A DNA stretch of 32,731 bases from NCBI GenBank assembly GCA_030154045.1, contig JASKKU010000010.1:1-32731 (forward strand). The letters run 5' to 3'. This DNA comes from Candidatus Woesearchaeota archaeon. GTDB lineage: Archaea; Nanobdellota; Nanobdellia; Woesearchaeales; JASKKU01. Position numbers and translations under genes: made by a program. Below, one piece after another: positions 14,755 through 22,247 of the stretch (its first letter is position 1; each line of letters starts with the position of its first letter). A model generated the notes under the pieces. The model was not told where the DNA came from, did no database searches, and saw nothing but the letters and a program-made list of their open reading frames with translations.

Positions 14755-16122
14755 TTATTTTACTTTCTTTTCAGATTTTTCCTCTTGTTCTAATAATTTT
14801 CCCAAAGATTCTATCTGTGCGGTTATTTCATGTAGTTCCGAGTCTACTTTCTTTTCTAATTTCATAATCTCTGGCAATAATACTTTATCTTTATGTTCAA
14901 TTAATGCCTCAAGGTGTGTTATTCTGTCTATAATCCTGCTAATATGCTCATTGCTAGGTATTTCACTATGGGTTAATCTGTCAAAGAGAGATTCAACCTC
15001 GGTAATTATGCTTTTAATCTCTGAGGATTGTTGATTAAATTCATCTTCCAACCTTTGCTTAGTTATCTTATATTCTTGATCAAAAGTATTTATTATGGTA
15101 TTTACTTCTCGTTGAGCTTTTCTGACTTGTTCTCTTAGTCTTTCTTTTTGATCCTTACTCATCCTTGTTTTTTCTATTCTTTTCATAATGTCTTCAGAAG
15201 TTTCATCAAAAGCTCTCTTCGTGTCTCTGAATTCTTTTCCTAGAAGATTCTCAAGTCTTACTAACTTTTGTTGATATTCTGTTTCATCACCAAACTCTCT
15301 TTGAATCTTCTTAATTAATTTCTTAATTCCAGGGATATATTTTTTGATTTCAGTGAATGCTGTTATTCTTTCACTTTCGCTTTTGATAACTGCAAGATTT
15401 TGAATTATCTTTTCTAAATTTGTTAAAACTTCTTTAAGTTTCTCTAAAGGTTTGATCTCTTGTTCATCATTTAGGTCTATCCTTTTTAATTCTTTTAGAA
15501 TGCTTTTTGATGTTTTGATATCTCTTGTAACTTCCTTTGCTTCAAGTTGGCTCTCTCTGATCATCTTTTTGTCTGAAGCAAGGTCTTTGTAGTAATCTTT
15601 TTTAAGATTTATTCCTTCTTTATGCCCATGTAATCCAAGTCTTAAGAAGATAAATACAAGGAATAAAGCAACTACTGTATAAAGAACGATAGACCCTGAG
15701 AAAACCAATAGGATTACAAGGTATTTTGTAGTGTCTGTAAAGAAGACTACTAATGAAGATATTAAGAGAGTAAATACAATTGCAGGACCTTTTTTGTCTC
15801 TTTTTATCTGATTCTTGAAAGGAGGGACCTCTTCAATAAGTCCATATAATATTATCGTTACAACGATAAATGTTAAAAGCACAAAAAGTAATGGCATCGT
15901 TTGTTTTCCGTTTGTGCCAAATTGGAACGACTTACAGAGCACATTTTCTAATGTTTCTGTTGGAATCAATTCGTTACATTTCGATTCCGCTCCACGAATT
16001 ATTCCTATATTTTTTGCATCCAAATTTTTAACAGCCCCAATTATTAGAGGCAATACTATAAATATAATCACTATTATGAACAAAAACCAGCCGATAAAAT
16101 TACCTTTTTTTGACATTCTCAT
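14755..16122 (-). CDS. Four-helix membrane protein with long cytoplasmic coiled coil
   Basis: 455 residues. MRMSKKG begins a first helix (about 9-30) with another KKG junction. A loop with Cys49 and Cys63 follows, then helices at about 77-95, 112-128 and 133-161. From about residue 175 to the end the protein is highly charged Lys/Glu with heptad-like Leu/Ile spacing and no proline-rich breaks, a long coiled coil ending EKSEKKVK. The ATG at 16122 has GGTGG four bases upstream. The loop with two Cys is probably outside and the coiled coil inside, making it a candidate membrane tether or scaffold. No named family is recognised. It is convergent with the tandem paralogues, which are also helical and Lys/Glu-rich, so an interaction is possible but unproven. 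Confidence 0.85.
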   Translation of the reverse strand: MRMSKKGNFIGWFLFIIVIIFIVLPLIIGAVKNLDAKNIGIIRGAESKCNELIPTETLENVLCKSFQFGTNGKQTMPLLFVLLTFIVVTIILYGLIEEVPPFKNQIKRDKKGPAIVFTLLISSLVVFFTDTTKYLVILLVFSGSIVLYTVVALFLVFIFLRLGLHGHKEGINLKKDYYKDLASDKKMIRESQLEAKEVTRDIKTSKSILKELKRIDLNDEQEIKPLEKLKEVLTNLEKIIQNLAVIKSESERITAFTEIKKYIPGIKKLIKKIQREFGDETEYQQKLVRLENLLGKEFRDTKRAFDETSEDIMKRIEKTRMSKDQKERLREQVRKAQREVNTIINTFDQEYKITKQRLEDEFNQQSSEIKSIITEVESLFDRLTHSEIPSNEHISRIIDRITHLEALIEHKDKVLLPEIMKLEKKVDSELHEITAQIESLGKLLEQEEKSEKKVK

Positions 16123-16164
16123 TTTACCACCTTAAAGATATTTTAGTTTACACGATATTTCATT

Positions 16165-16190
16165 AGTATACTGATTTATATATTTTTTTA
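16165..16190 (-). promoter_or_regulatory. Promoter of the coiled-coil membrane protein gene
   Basis: Read on the minus strand, an A-run followed by ATATATAAATC (about 16174-16185) forms a BRE/TATA about 50 bases upstream of the ATG at 16122. The perfect palindrome AGTATACT (16165-16172) sits just downstream of the TATA and recurs at 16276-16283. Confidence 0.4.
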
Positions 16191-16359
16191 TTTTTGATTA
16201 TATTTCTATATTAATGCAATTTTGTATTCGAGAAAAAGAGAAATACGAATTTTTATACGAGTTATAAAATATTCCAGTATACTTTTTTGTTTCACTAAAT
16301 CCTTTTTGGTTTATTTATATATACGAGAACTTCTTGAGGATTTGGCACTTTTTACAGAC

Positions 16360-16393
16360 TTCATTTTTTAGTTTTTACAAAAAATATTTATAT
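16360..16393 (+). promoter_or_regulatory. Promoter with upstream element, secreted paralogue 1
   Basis: TTCATTTTTTAGTTTTT (16360-16376) runs into ACAAAAAATATTTATATAC, a BRE plus TATA box (core 16386-16393). The same TTCATTTT-(3 nt)-GTT element followed by ACAAAAAATATTTATA occurs upstream of the paralogue at 17411 with exactly the same spacing, and a close variant upstream of 22333. A start point near 16415 gives a leader of about 85 bases. Confidence 0.65.
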
Positions 16394-16428
16394 ACCTAAT
16401 TGTAAATTAAGTAGTAACTTATACTTAC

Positions 16429-16478
16429 AAGGATACGAAAATCCATATTGGTTTGTTTTTGTGGGTTTTTGTATCCTT
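16429..16478 (+). promoter_or_regulatory. Leader hairpin upstream of secreted paralogue 1
   Basis: Positions 16429-16444 pair with 16463-16478 as a continuous 16-base-pair stem (14 Watson-Crick plus two G-U pairs) around an 18-nt loop. It begins about 14 bases after the predicted start point and ends 11 bases before the GGTGG ribosome site (16491-16495), which stays outside the stem. It may stabilise the 5' end of a highly expressed mRNA or regulate translation. The pairing is seen directly; the role is inferred. Confidence 0.6.
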
Positions 16479-16501
16479 GAAAAGAAAGAGGTGGTTTTAA
16501 A

Positions 16502-17200
16502 ATGGAGAAAAGGTTTATGGCTGTATTAATGGCGGTTGCGATGGTGTTGTTTTTAGCGAATAATGTATTTGCAGCAACGCCTGGTGGTGCGCAGGTTACA
16601 GATAACGGAGAAAATACCTATACGCCTGAAAGTCCGCAGACTGTTGATGTGAATGCAGGTGCAATTCGTAATGCAGACCTAACTGCAGAGATGTCAACAT
16701 ACAGGTGGGCAGGTCTATTTGGTAATGCAAGTGGTACTATTGTTTTAGCAAGCGGCAGTGGTTTATCTGCAAATAAAATGTTTGAATGGTCTGCTAATGC
16801 AACTTTGGTGTTTGCATCTACTGCGGGAAGTGTAACTTGGAGTTCCCTAGCAGCAGCAACTGAAGCACAGGTTACTACAGCTTTTAGTCATTTAAATAGT
16901 GGTTCAGACAGTTATGCAAATACTTTTACAGGAAGTGAAGCTTTAACAACACAAACTGTTGCAGCAGGATCTATAGCAAGTGCACCATATGCAATAACAA
17001 AAGATGATACTGCATCAGATTACTGGAAGACCTATGCTCTATACGATGGTGCTAATGTGGTCTTTGCAGGATTAGTTGTTCCAGCAGGTCATAACAGCTA
17101 TAATGGAACATTGTCACAGTATCAGATGATCTTGCCAGAAGATGGAACTAACACAGACAGCAACCCAACAACCTATAATGTTTGGTTAGAGCTAATATAA
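16502..17200 (+). CDS. Small secreted surface protein, paralogue 1
   Basis: 232 residues. A classical signal peptide (basic MEKRF, hydrophobic core, probable cleavage after NVFA at residue 24) releases a protein rich in Ala, Gly, Ser and Thr, with several N-x-S/T sequons and no membrane anchor. The family motif TYRWAGLFGN is at residues 66-75, followed by SGTIVLASGSGLSA and a C-terminal QYQMILPEDGT...YNVWLELI that ends abruptly. No Cys in the mature part. The GAGGTGG ribosome site and long structured leader suggest strong expression, and codons are visibly richer in GCA and GGT than those of the pilin-like operon. I recognise the motif set only as a shared archaeal surface family without a known function. 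Closest relative: the next gene. Confidence 0.9.
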   Translation: MEKRFMAVLMAVAMVLFLANNVFAATPGGAQVTDNGENTYTPESPQTVDVNAGAIRNADLTAEMSTYRWAGLFGNASGTIVLASGSGLSANKMFEWSANATLVFASTAGSVTWSSLAAATEAQVTTAFSHLNSGSDSYANTFTGSEALTTQTVAAGSIASAPYAITKDDTASDYWKTYALYDGANVVFAGLVVPAGHNSYNGTLSQYQMILPEDGTNTDSNPTTYNVWLELI

Positions 17201-17216
17201 AAAGAGATAAAAAGAA

Positions 17217-17252
17217 TTTTTTTGATTTTTGTTTTATTTCTTCTATTTTTTT
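17217..17252 (+). terminator. T-rich terminator after secreted paralogue 1
   Basis: Several T-runs (TTTTTTT, TTTTT, TTTT, TTTTTTT) begin 17 bases after the stop codon, a typical archaeal poly-T termination region. No stable hairpin is seen. Confidence 0.5.
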
Positions 17253-17311
17253 ATACATTGTTCTAAGTTGGATTCTTGGTTTTGCTGTTCTTCATTCTTA
17301 AATAAATTTTT

Positions 17312-17345
17312 TTCATTTTGAAGTTACCACAAAAAATATTTATAC
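17312..17345 (+). promoter_or_regulatory. Promoter with upstream element, secreted paralogue 2
   Basis: TTCATTTTGAAGTTACC directly precedes ACAAAAAATATTTATAC. The distance from the start of the TTCATTTT element to the ATTTATA core is 26 bases, the same as upstream of 16502. The leader carries only a weak imperfect hairpin (ACAGGATA/TATACTGT, 17367-17390) and a GGAGGTG ribosome site. Confidence 0.65.
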
Positions 17346-17410
17346 TTCCAAGCATAAAAAATTAAAACAGGATAGAAAAAAATATACTGTAAGCTTTTGG
17401 AGGTGTAAAT

Positions 17411-18100
17411 ATGAAGAAACATTTGATATTACTTGTTGTAGCAGTATTGTTAATTTTGCCATACTATGCTCTTGCAGTAACGCCTGGTGGCGCTCAAATA
17501 ACAGATAATGGAGAAACAGGTTATACAGAAAGAAGCCCTGACAGTGTAAATGTTACTGCAGGTTTCATAAGAAGTGCTGACCTTTATGCAGAGATGTCAA
17601 CATATAGATGGGCAGGTCTATTTGGTAATGTTTCGGGAACAATTGTCTTAGCAAGTGGCAGTGGTTTATCTGCAGATAAAATGTTTCAATGGTCTGCTAA
17701 TGCTAGTGTTGTTTTTGCATCAGAAGCAAGCTCTGTTGCTTGGAGCAGTTTAACTAATGTAAATGAGACACAGGTTCTAGCTAATTACTCTTTTCTAGGA
17801 AGTGGGTCAGATAACTATAATGCAACATTCAATAATGTTGGTACTCTTAACACAAACACTGTTCTTGGTGGTTCAATCAATGCAAACTTTGCAAACACTT
17901 TAGATAATGAATCCAATGCGTTCTGGAAAACGTTTATACTAGGAGATGGAAGTAATATTGTGTTTGCAGGAGTTGTAGAACCAGCAGGTCACGCCAGTTT
18001 TAATAGCTCAATTGTTCAGTATCAGATGATCCTTCCAGAAGATGGAAGTAACGGAGATACAACCGCAACCGCCTATAATATCTGGGTAGAGTTAATATAA
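17411..18100 (+). CDS. Small secreted surface protein, paralogue 2
   Basis: 229 residues. The signal peptide MKKHLILLVVAVLLILPYYA ends with a probable cut after ALA (residue 22). The mature part aligns end to end with paralogue 1: VTPGGAQITDNGETGY, STYRWAGLFGNVSGTIVLAS, GSGLSADKMFQWSANAS, and the closing QYQMILPEDGS...YNIWVELI. Long stretches are also similar as DNA, so the pair arose by a fairly recent tandem duplication. Sequons are numerous (NVS, NAS, NVT, NET, NYS, NAT, NSS). No anchor is present, so the protein is secreted or held by non-covalent contacts. It has its own promoter and ribosome site; function unknown. Confidence 0.9.
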   Translation: MKKHLILLVVAVLLILPYYALAVTPGGAQITDNGETGYTERSPDSVNVTAGFIRSADLYAEMSTYRWAGLFGNVSGTIVLASGSGLSADKMFQWSANASVVFASEASSVAWSSLTNVNETQVLANYSFLGSGSDNYNATFNNVGTLNTNTVLGGSINANFANTLDNESNAFWKTFILGDGSNIVFAGVVEPAGHASFNSSIVQYQMILPEDGSNGDTTATAYNIWVELI

Positions 18101-18116
18101 ACCTTTTCTCCACCCA

Positions 18117-18143
18117 CCTTTTTTTGTTTTTTTTTATTTTTTT
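18117..18143 (+). terminator. T-rich terminator after secreted paralogue 2
   Basis: A C-rich TCTCCACCCACC segment is followed by TTTTTTT, TTTTTTTTT and TTTTTTT runs ending at 18143, just after the stop codon. Confidence 0.55.
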
Positions 18144-18498
18144 ACTCAATTTAATTCTATGATTCTATTAGGTTTTAAGAACTTGTTCTCACTTTAAGAT
18201 TGTGATGTTTTCTTTTAATTGTTACAAAGGTTCTAATAAAAGGATAAGAGAGTTTTTAAACATTAGCTTGCTAATTCTAAGGTTTGTTTTTTATTTTATT
18301 AGGTCATATTTTTTTATTATGTTATGGTTTAGGCGAATCTTTTTTATCATCAAGACTCTTTAAGCCTTAATAAAAAAGTCTTTGTATTATTAAACATTAT
18401 ATCCTTTACATTATATTCTTTAAACTAGAACACGATTTTTATTATTTGAACTATGCTTGTTTTGTATTGTTGTTTTATTTGAGTTTTTAACTTTGAAC
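18144..18498. other. Gene-free convergent region with short inverted repeats
   Basis: About 355 bases between the convergent genes at 17411 and 18499 contain no convincing reading frame. Two short inverted repeats with a TT centre are visible: AGAAC-TT-GTTCT near 18179-18190 and ATTAGC-TT-GCTAAT at 18262-18275, the latter just after a TATA-like TTTTTAAAC. A weak stem AAGACT/AGTCTT lies near 18352-18389. A small RNA is possible but unsupported. Confidence 0.4.
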
Positions 18499-19479
18499 TT
18501 ATAATGCGCCGAGATTTCCATAAACCAAGAACTCAATTATAGAGAGTAATGCAATAAGTATGCCTAAGTAATAGCTGGACCTTATTGAAACGCTTGTTTC
18601 TTTGGAAGTGGCTTTTTCAAACGCTTCTTTTAATTCAGTTTTATCTGTAATATGGTATGCTGTTCCATTAGTTTCACTAGCAATTCTTTTTAGGTTTGTT
18701 AAATTGAATTGCATTTTATTGTATAAATCCAAGAACTCTTCAGGGATTTCTGAGGTGTTAATGATTTCTGTATCCTCATCTGAACCTATACCAAAAGCCA
18801 ATATCTGGATACCTTCAGATTTTGCTTTAGCAAGCGTTTTGTTGTCAACATCTTTTGTTCCGTCGCTAATTAATATCACTCTCTTGTTCTTATCGCTCTT
18901 TGAAAGAAGTTGGTAAGCAAAATTCAAAGCATAATCTAATGAGGAGCCTGCTTTTGAGTAATCTATTGTTATTTCTTTTATAGATTCCTTGACCTTTCTC
19001 TTATCTAAAGTCAAGGGAACATAACTTTGTATATCTGATGAGAACGCAACTAAGCCAACCCTTGTAGAATTAGGCAAGAAATCCACCCATTCTGAAGATA
19101 TCTCTTTTGCAGCTTCTAATCTGTTAGGTGGATAATCTGTTTTTGTCATAGAAGGCGAAGCATCAATTACTAAAACATAATCTCTGTCCATTAGAGGAAC
19201 TCTTTTGCTGATGCTTATGGAATCCGTTGCTACTAAAAACAGAAGGGCAACCAGTAGAATTTTTAAGAATAGTACTGAATAACTGACATCAAATTTCTTA
19301 AACCCATGAACTTTTTCTATTGTTCTAATGTTCCCAAAGTAAAGTGCTCTTCTTTTTCTTAATCGCACCATTAAAAAGAAACTGATTACTGTTAATGTGA
19401 TTAAACCAATGAGTAAAGTTACTTCTAACCAAGGATAGATTATTTGTACAGTGTAACCAGCAATATTAAAGCTTAAGAT
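18499..19479 (-). CDS. Membrane-anchored von Willebrand A protein (BatA/BatB-like), non-standard start
   Basis: The VWA domain carries the metal-site motif DASPS (Asp106 in this model), SDGTKDVD, and SSLDYA. It is held by helices before it (about 68-84) and at the C-terminus (301-326). The first ATG (19371) gives 290 residues beginning MVRLRKRR. Upstream, however, the same frame stays open for 36 more codons and encodes IIYPWLEVTLLIGLITLTVI running into SFFL and RKRR, which matches the N-terminal PWL-helix-RKRR pattern typical of BatA-type proteins. No ATG, GTG or TTG exists in that extension; the model here uses ATC 19479, four bases after GAGGTGG, the spacing used by other genes in the window. 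A start error or frameshift in the assembly is the alternative. It probably partners with MoxR and DUF58 in assembling or activating envelope complexes. Confidence 0.8.
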   Translation of the reverse strand: MLSFNIAGYTVQIIYPWLEVTLLIGLITLTVISFFLMVRLRKRRALYFGNIRTIEKVHGFKKFDVSYSVLFLKILLVALLFLVATDSISISKRVPLMDRDYVLVIDASPSMTKTDYPPNRLEAAKEISSEWVDFLPNSTRVGLVAFSSDIQSYVPLTLDKRKVKESIKEITIDYSKAGSSLDYALNFAYQLLSKSDKNKRVILISDGTKDVDNKTLAKAKSEGIQILAFGIGSDEDTEIINTSEIPEEFLDLYNKMQFNLTNLKRIASETNGTAYHITDKTELKEAFEKATSKETSVSIRSSYYLGILIALLSIIEFLVYGNLGAL

Positions 19480-20378
19480 AGTTCCACCTCTTCTGCACCA
19501 AAGGCTTTGAAGAAGCTGAGGTCAAATCTCTCATTTAAATTAACTTTAAAAAACAATTGGCCGGCTTCATGAAACGCTTCTTTTATTCTTTCAATCTCTC
19601 TTTTGCATAACATCTCATACTCTTCAGCAACCTTGTGAGCATCAATTAAGTAAACAGTATTGCCGTCAGGATCTTTTATATAAACCCTTCCAATACCCTT
19701 TGGCAGTTTCTCTTCAATTGGATCTCGAACCATAATTCCGTAAACTTTGGAAAAATAAGCCGAAAGTTCTGGGATGAATTTAGTTACATCTGTATCAATG
19801 AAATCAGAAATTATGAATAGGATTGATTGGCTGTCGTAATTGCCAATTAGTAAATTTGTGAATTCTCCCCAAGATTTTTTTCCGCCATAATTGTTCTTAT
19901 CACTTAAAACATTTAAGATTCTGGAAAAGTCGTTATCCGGGTCAAGAAAAAGTCTTACTTTATCAGAAAACATTGCTATTGCAGGGTTATCATTAGCTTC
20001 TGTAGCCGCAAATGCTAAGGAACCTGCTGCTAAAGCCGCAAACTGGTTTTTTGTGTATTCTGTTGTCCCTAGAAGCATTGAATTAGAAACATCTAAAGCA
20101 ATAATTACATCAAATGTTCTTTCCTCTTTAAACTTTCTAACCATCAATTGCCTTGTTCTTGCATAAACTTTCCAGTCAATTCTTCTGGGGTCATCACCTA
20201 AGGTATATGCTTGGATTTGTTCAAAATCTAGTCCTTTTCCTGAAACCAAGAGCAAATAAATTAAATTAAACTTGAAATAATCTATTAATTTTATCGAGTT
20301 CTCAATAGTTTCTCTAGTCAAATCTTCAAAGGGTTGAATATTAATTACAAGTTCCTCTTTTTGTTTAGGTTTAAGCAT
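19473..20378 (-). CDS. DUF58 family protein
   Basis: 301 residues, no membrane segment. The family hallmark YTLGDDPRRIDWKVYARTRQ lies at about residues 58-77, followed by LMVRKFKEERTFDVIIALD and the VWA-like metal motif DVSNSM, so the protein has a divergent VWA fold. DUF58 proteins are regularly encoded next to MoxR ATPases and VWA membrane proteins; they are thought to act together as a chaperone-like system. Here the gene lies between the two, 37 bases after MoxR and overlapping the VWA gene by seven bases if the ATC start is right. Many DUF58 proteins have N-terminal membrane helices; this one lacks them. Very secure family call; substrate unknown. Confidence 0.94.
   Translation of the reverse strand: MLKPKQKEELVINIQPFEDLTRETIENSIKLIDYFKFNLIYLLLVSGKGLDFEQIQAYTLGDDPRRIDWKVYARTRQLMVRKFKEERTFDVIIALDVSNSMLLGTTEYTKNQFAALAAGSLAFAATEANDNPAIAMFSDKVRLFLDPDNDFSRILNVLSDKNNYGGKKSWGEFTNLLIGNYDSQSILFIISDFIDTDVTKFIPELSAYFSKVYGIMVRDPIEEKLPKGIGRVYIKDPDGNTVYLIDAHKVAEEYEMLCKREIERIKEAFHEAGQLFFKVNLNERFDLSFFKAFGAEEVELS
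19484..19490 (-). promoter_or_regulatory. Candidate ribosome site for the VWA gene
   Basis: On the minus strand GAGGTGG sits inside the last DUF58 codons, four bases before ATC 19479. Spacing equals that seen at 16122 (GGTGG-TAAA-ATG) and 22333 (GGTGG-GTTT-ATG). It may be coincidental because it also encodes Glu-Val-Glu. Confidence 0.4.
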
Positions 20379-20415
20379 TTTAATAATTAGATGTTGTAAA
20401 GTGTTTCAATATTGT

Positions 20416-22008
20416 TCACTCAGGTTTAACTTTTATTAAAATTTCGTCAATAATCTTGTCAGTAGAAATATTGTGAGCTTTTCCTTTGAAGTTTAGAATT
20501 AATCTATGCCTTAATATTGGTTTGGCTACAGCAGCTACATCCTCTGGGAGAACAAAGTTTCTACCTTGCATTAAAGCTCTTGCTTTTGAAGCGATGCCTA
20601 AATAAATTGAAGCCCTAGGACCTGCACCATATTTGATAAATTGCATTCCTTCAATGCTTTTGTTTTTGCCTCTGGTTGCTTCAACAATATCTAAAATGTA
20701 TTCTTTTATTCTATCAGAGATAAATACGTTCTTTACTTTTGATTGTAATTCCAATACATCTTCTTTTGTAACTCTTGGTAGAACTTTCTTCTCAACAACT
20801 TTGCCGATAATGCTGTTTTCATTGATAACCCTTTTTTCAGATTCTCTGTCAGGATAATCTAATATAATCTTGAATAAGAACCTGTCTAGGATAGCTTCAG
20901 GCAAGTTATAGGTTCCTTTGTTTTCTAATGGGTTCTGCGTTGCCAAAACGAAGAAAGGCCTATCTAAGATGTATGTTTCATCGTGAATGTTTATCTTTTT
21001 CTCCTGCATAGCCTCCATTAAAGCAGCGTGTGTCTTTGGCGGCGCCCTGTTGATTTCGTCTGCTAAAATGAAGTTTGCGAAGATTGGACCTTTAAATGTT
21101 GTGAACTTATTAGTGCTTGGATCATAAATTAAGCCTCCAATAATGTCTGAAGGCAACAAATCAGGCATGAATTGGATTCTGTTGAATGAAGTTCCGGATA
21201 TGACTCTTGCCAAAGTTTCAACTAATAGAGATTTAGCTAAACCTGGGACACCTTCTAATAAAGCATCTCCTTCACAAAGCAATGCTATCAGAGTGTATTC
21301 AATAACTTCATCCTGACCGAAGATGACTTTTTTAATCTCTTCTTTAACTAGATTTAGCATCTGACCAATTTTTTGCGCTTCTTCATCTGTTAGTCTGTTT
21401 TCTGATTCAGAACTTGTGTCTCTATATTTGCTCGTGTCAGTTGTTTTTATCTGAATGGGCATCTGTGGTTTATTGCTTGATTCATAAGGTTGAGATGATG
21501 TTTCAGGTTTGTTTGTTGAATTTTGGAATTTATTACTTATATTGTTGCTTAATGTAGAATCTCCTTTTTTCCAAGGGAGTTCAACATCATCGTCTGTTTT
21601 ATTGTTTTGATTATTTATTTCATTATTTACAGAAGAATTGTCTTTTTCTTTAAACAAGCTAAGAATCTTATTCTTTTTCTCAGGTTCAAGCTCCTGGTTA
21701 TTAGCCTCGTTTTTTTGTTTTTCTTGTTGCTTTAATTTCTGATTTTCTGAAGTTGTAAGGTAGAGTTTTATCGCTTCAACTAAGCTTTCTTTATTACTAA
21801 TCCCTCTTACTATCTTTGCAAGTTCTGGTAAGCCCAATCCAAACTGGATCCAATTTGCGAAATCATTTCTTTCTGAATTCACATGATATTGAAACAAATC
21901 GGCATCTGAATTTTCTAGTTTCTCAATTAATTCTTTAAGGTTTCTTGCTTGAGAATTATCTTTGAAGATAAAAGGCGGATTCTCTCTTTCATTCAATTCT
22001 GAGTTCAT
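20416..22008 (-). CDS. MoxR-type AAA+ ATPase with extra N-terminal domain
   Basis: 530 residues, against about 310-340 for an ordinary MoxR. The ATPase part (about 215-530) has Walker A GVPGLAKS (253-260), Walker B FILADE (313-318) followed by INRAPPKTHAALMEAMQE, sensor 1 ATQNP (356-360) and LDRFLF (374-379), all typical of MoxR. The first 90 residues form a separate helical domain with HVNSERNDFANWIQFGLGLP, which resembles a small archaeal domain with an NDFAxW motif that I recall as DUF5752-like; this is memory, not a search. A low-complexity Asn/Gln/Ser/Lys linker (about 90-200) joins the two. MoxR ATPases remodel partner proteins, often with VWA proteins; the next two genes are DUF58 and VWA. 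The ATP function is secure, the substrate is not. Confidence 0.95.
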   Translation of the reverse strand: MNSELNERENPPFIFKDNSQARNLKELIEKLENSDADLFQYHVNSERNDFANWIQFGLGLPELAKIVRGISNKESLVEAIKLYLTTSENQKLKQQEKQKNEANNQELEPEKKNKILSLFKEKDNSSVNNEINNQNNKTDDDVELPWKKGDSTLSNNISNKFQNSTNKPETSSQPYESSNKPQMPIQIKTTDTSKYRDTSSESENRLTDEEAQKIGQMLNLVKEEIKKVIFGQDEVIEYTLIALLCEGDALLEGVPGLAKSLLVETLARVISGTSFNRIQFMPDLLPSDIIGGLIYDPSTNKFTTFKGPIFANFILADEINRAPPKTHAALMEAMQEKKINIHDETYILDRPFFVLATQNPLENKGTYNLPEAILDRFLFKIILDYPDRESEKRVINENSIIGKVVEKKVLPRVTKEDVLELQSKVKNVFISDRIKEYILDIVEATRGKNKSIEGMQFIKYGAGPRASIYLGIASKARALMQGRNFVLPEDVAAVAKPILRHRLILNFKGKAHNISTDKIIDEILIKVKPE

Positions 22009-22022
22009 GTTATATCACTCTG

Positions 22023-22054
22023 GAGTATTATATTAAATTGAGTATTATTAAATT
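22023..22054 (-). repeat. Tandem repeat at the MoxR promoter
   Basis: Two adjacent copies, GAGTATTATATTAAATT (22023-22039) and GAGTATTATTAAATT (22040-22054), differ by a two-base deletion. Read on the minus strand each supplies an AATTTAATA TATA-like box, centred about 26 and 42 bases from the MoxR ATG. This looks like a duplicated core promoter or a pair of operator sites. Confidence 0.5.
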
Positions 22055-22174
22055 ATGTATTTGGTTTATTTATCGATTATGAATAGGGCTTTTTAATGAT
22101 TGCAAAGTTTTGTTCGAATAGATTTTATACATCTGTTTTTTTAAAAATTATGAACTCCTTTAGAATAAGTTCTT

Positions 22175-22206
22175 TTCATTTTTGAGTTTCAACAAAAATT
22201 ATATAA
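22175..22206 (+). promoter_or_regulatory. Promoter with upstream element, secreted paralogue 3
   Basis: TTCATTTTTGAGTTTC followed by AACAAAAATTATATAAAGG repeats the element-BRE-TATA layout of the promoters at 16360 and 17312, with spacing two to three bases shorter. Confidence 0.6.
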
Positions 22207-22247
22207 AGGAGTTGTGTCTAAGAAGTACTAATATAGTAATGTGGTAA

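Noticed and set aside
14738-15034. Plus-strand frame opposite the coiled-coil gene, rich in Ser/Cys/Phe
   Set aside because: Such composition is the expected antisense of a Lys/Glu-rich coiled coil; no ribosome site or promoter.
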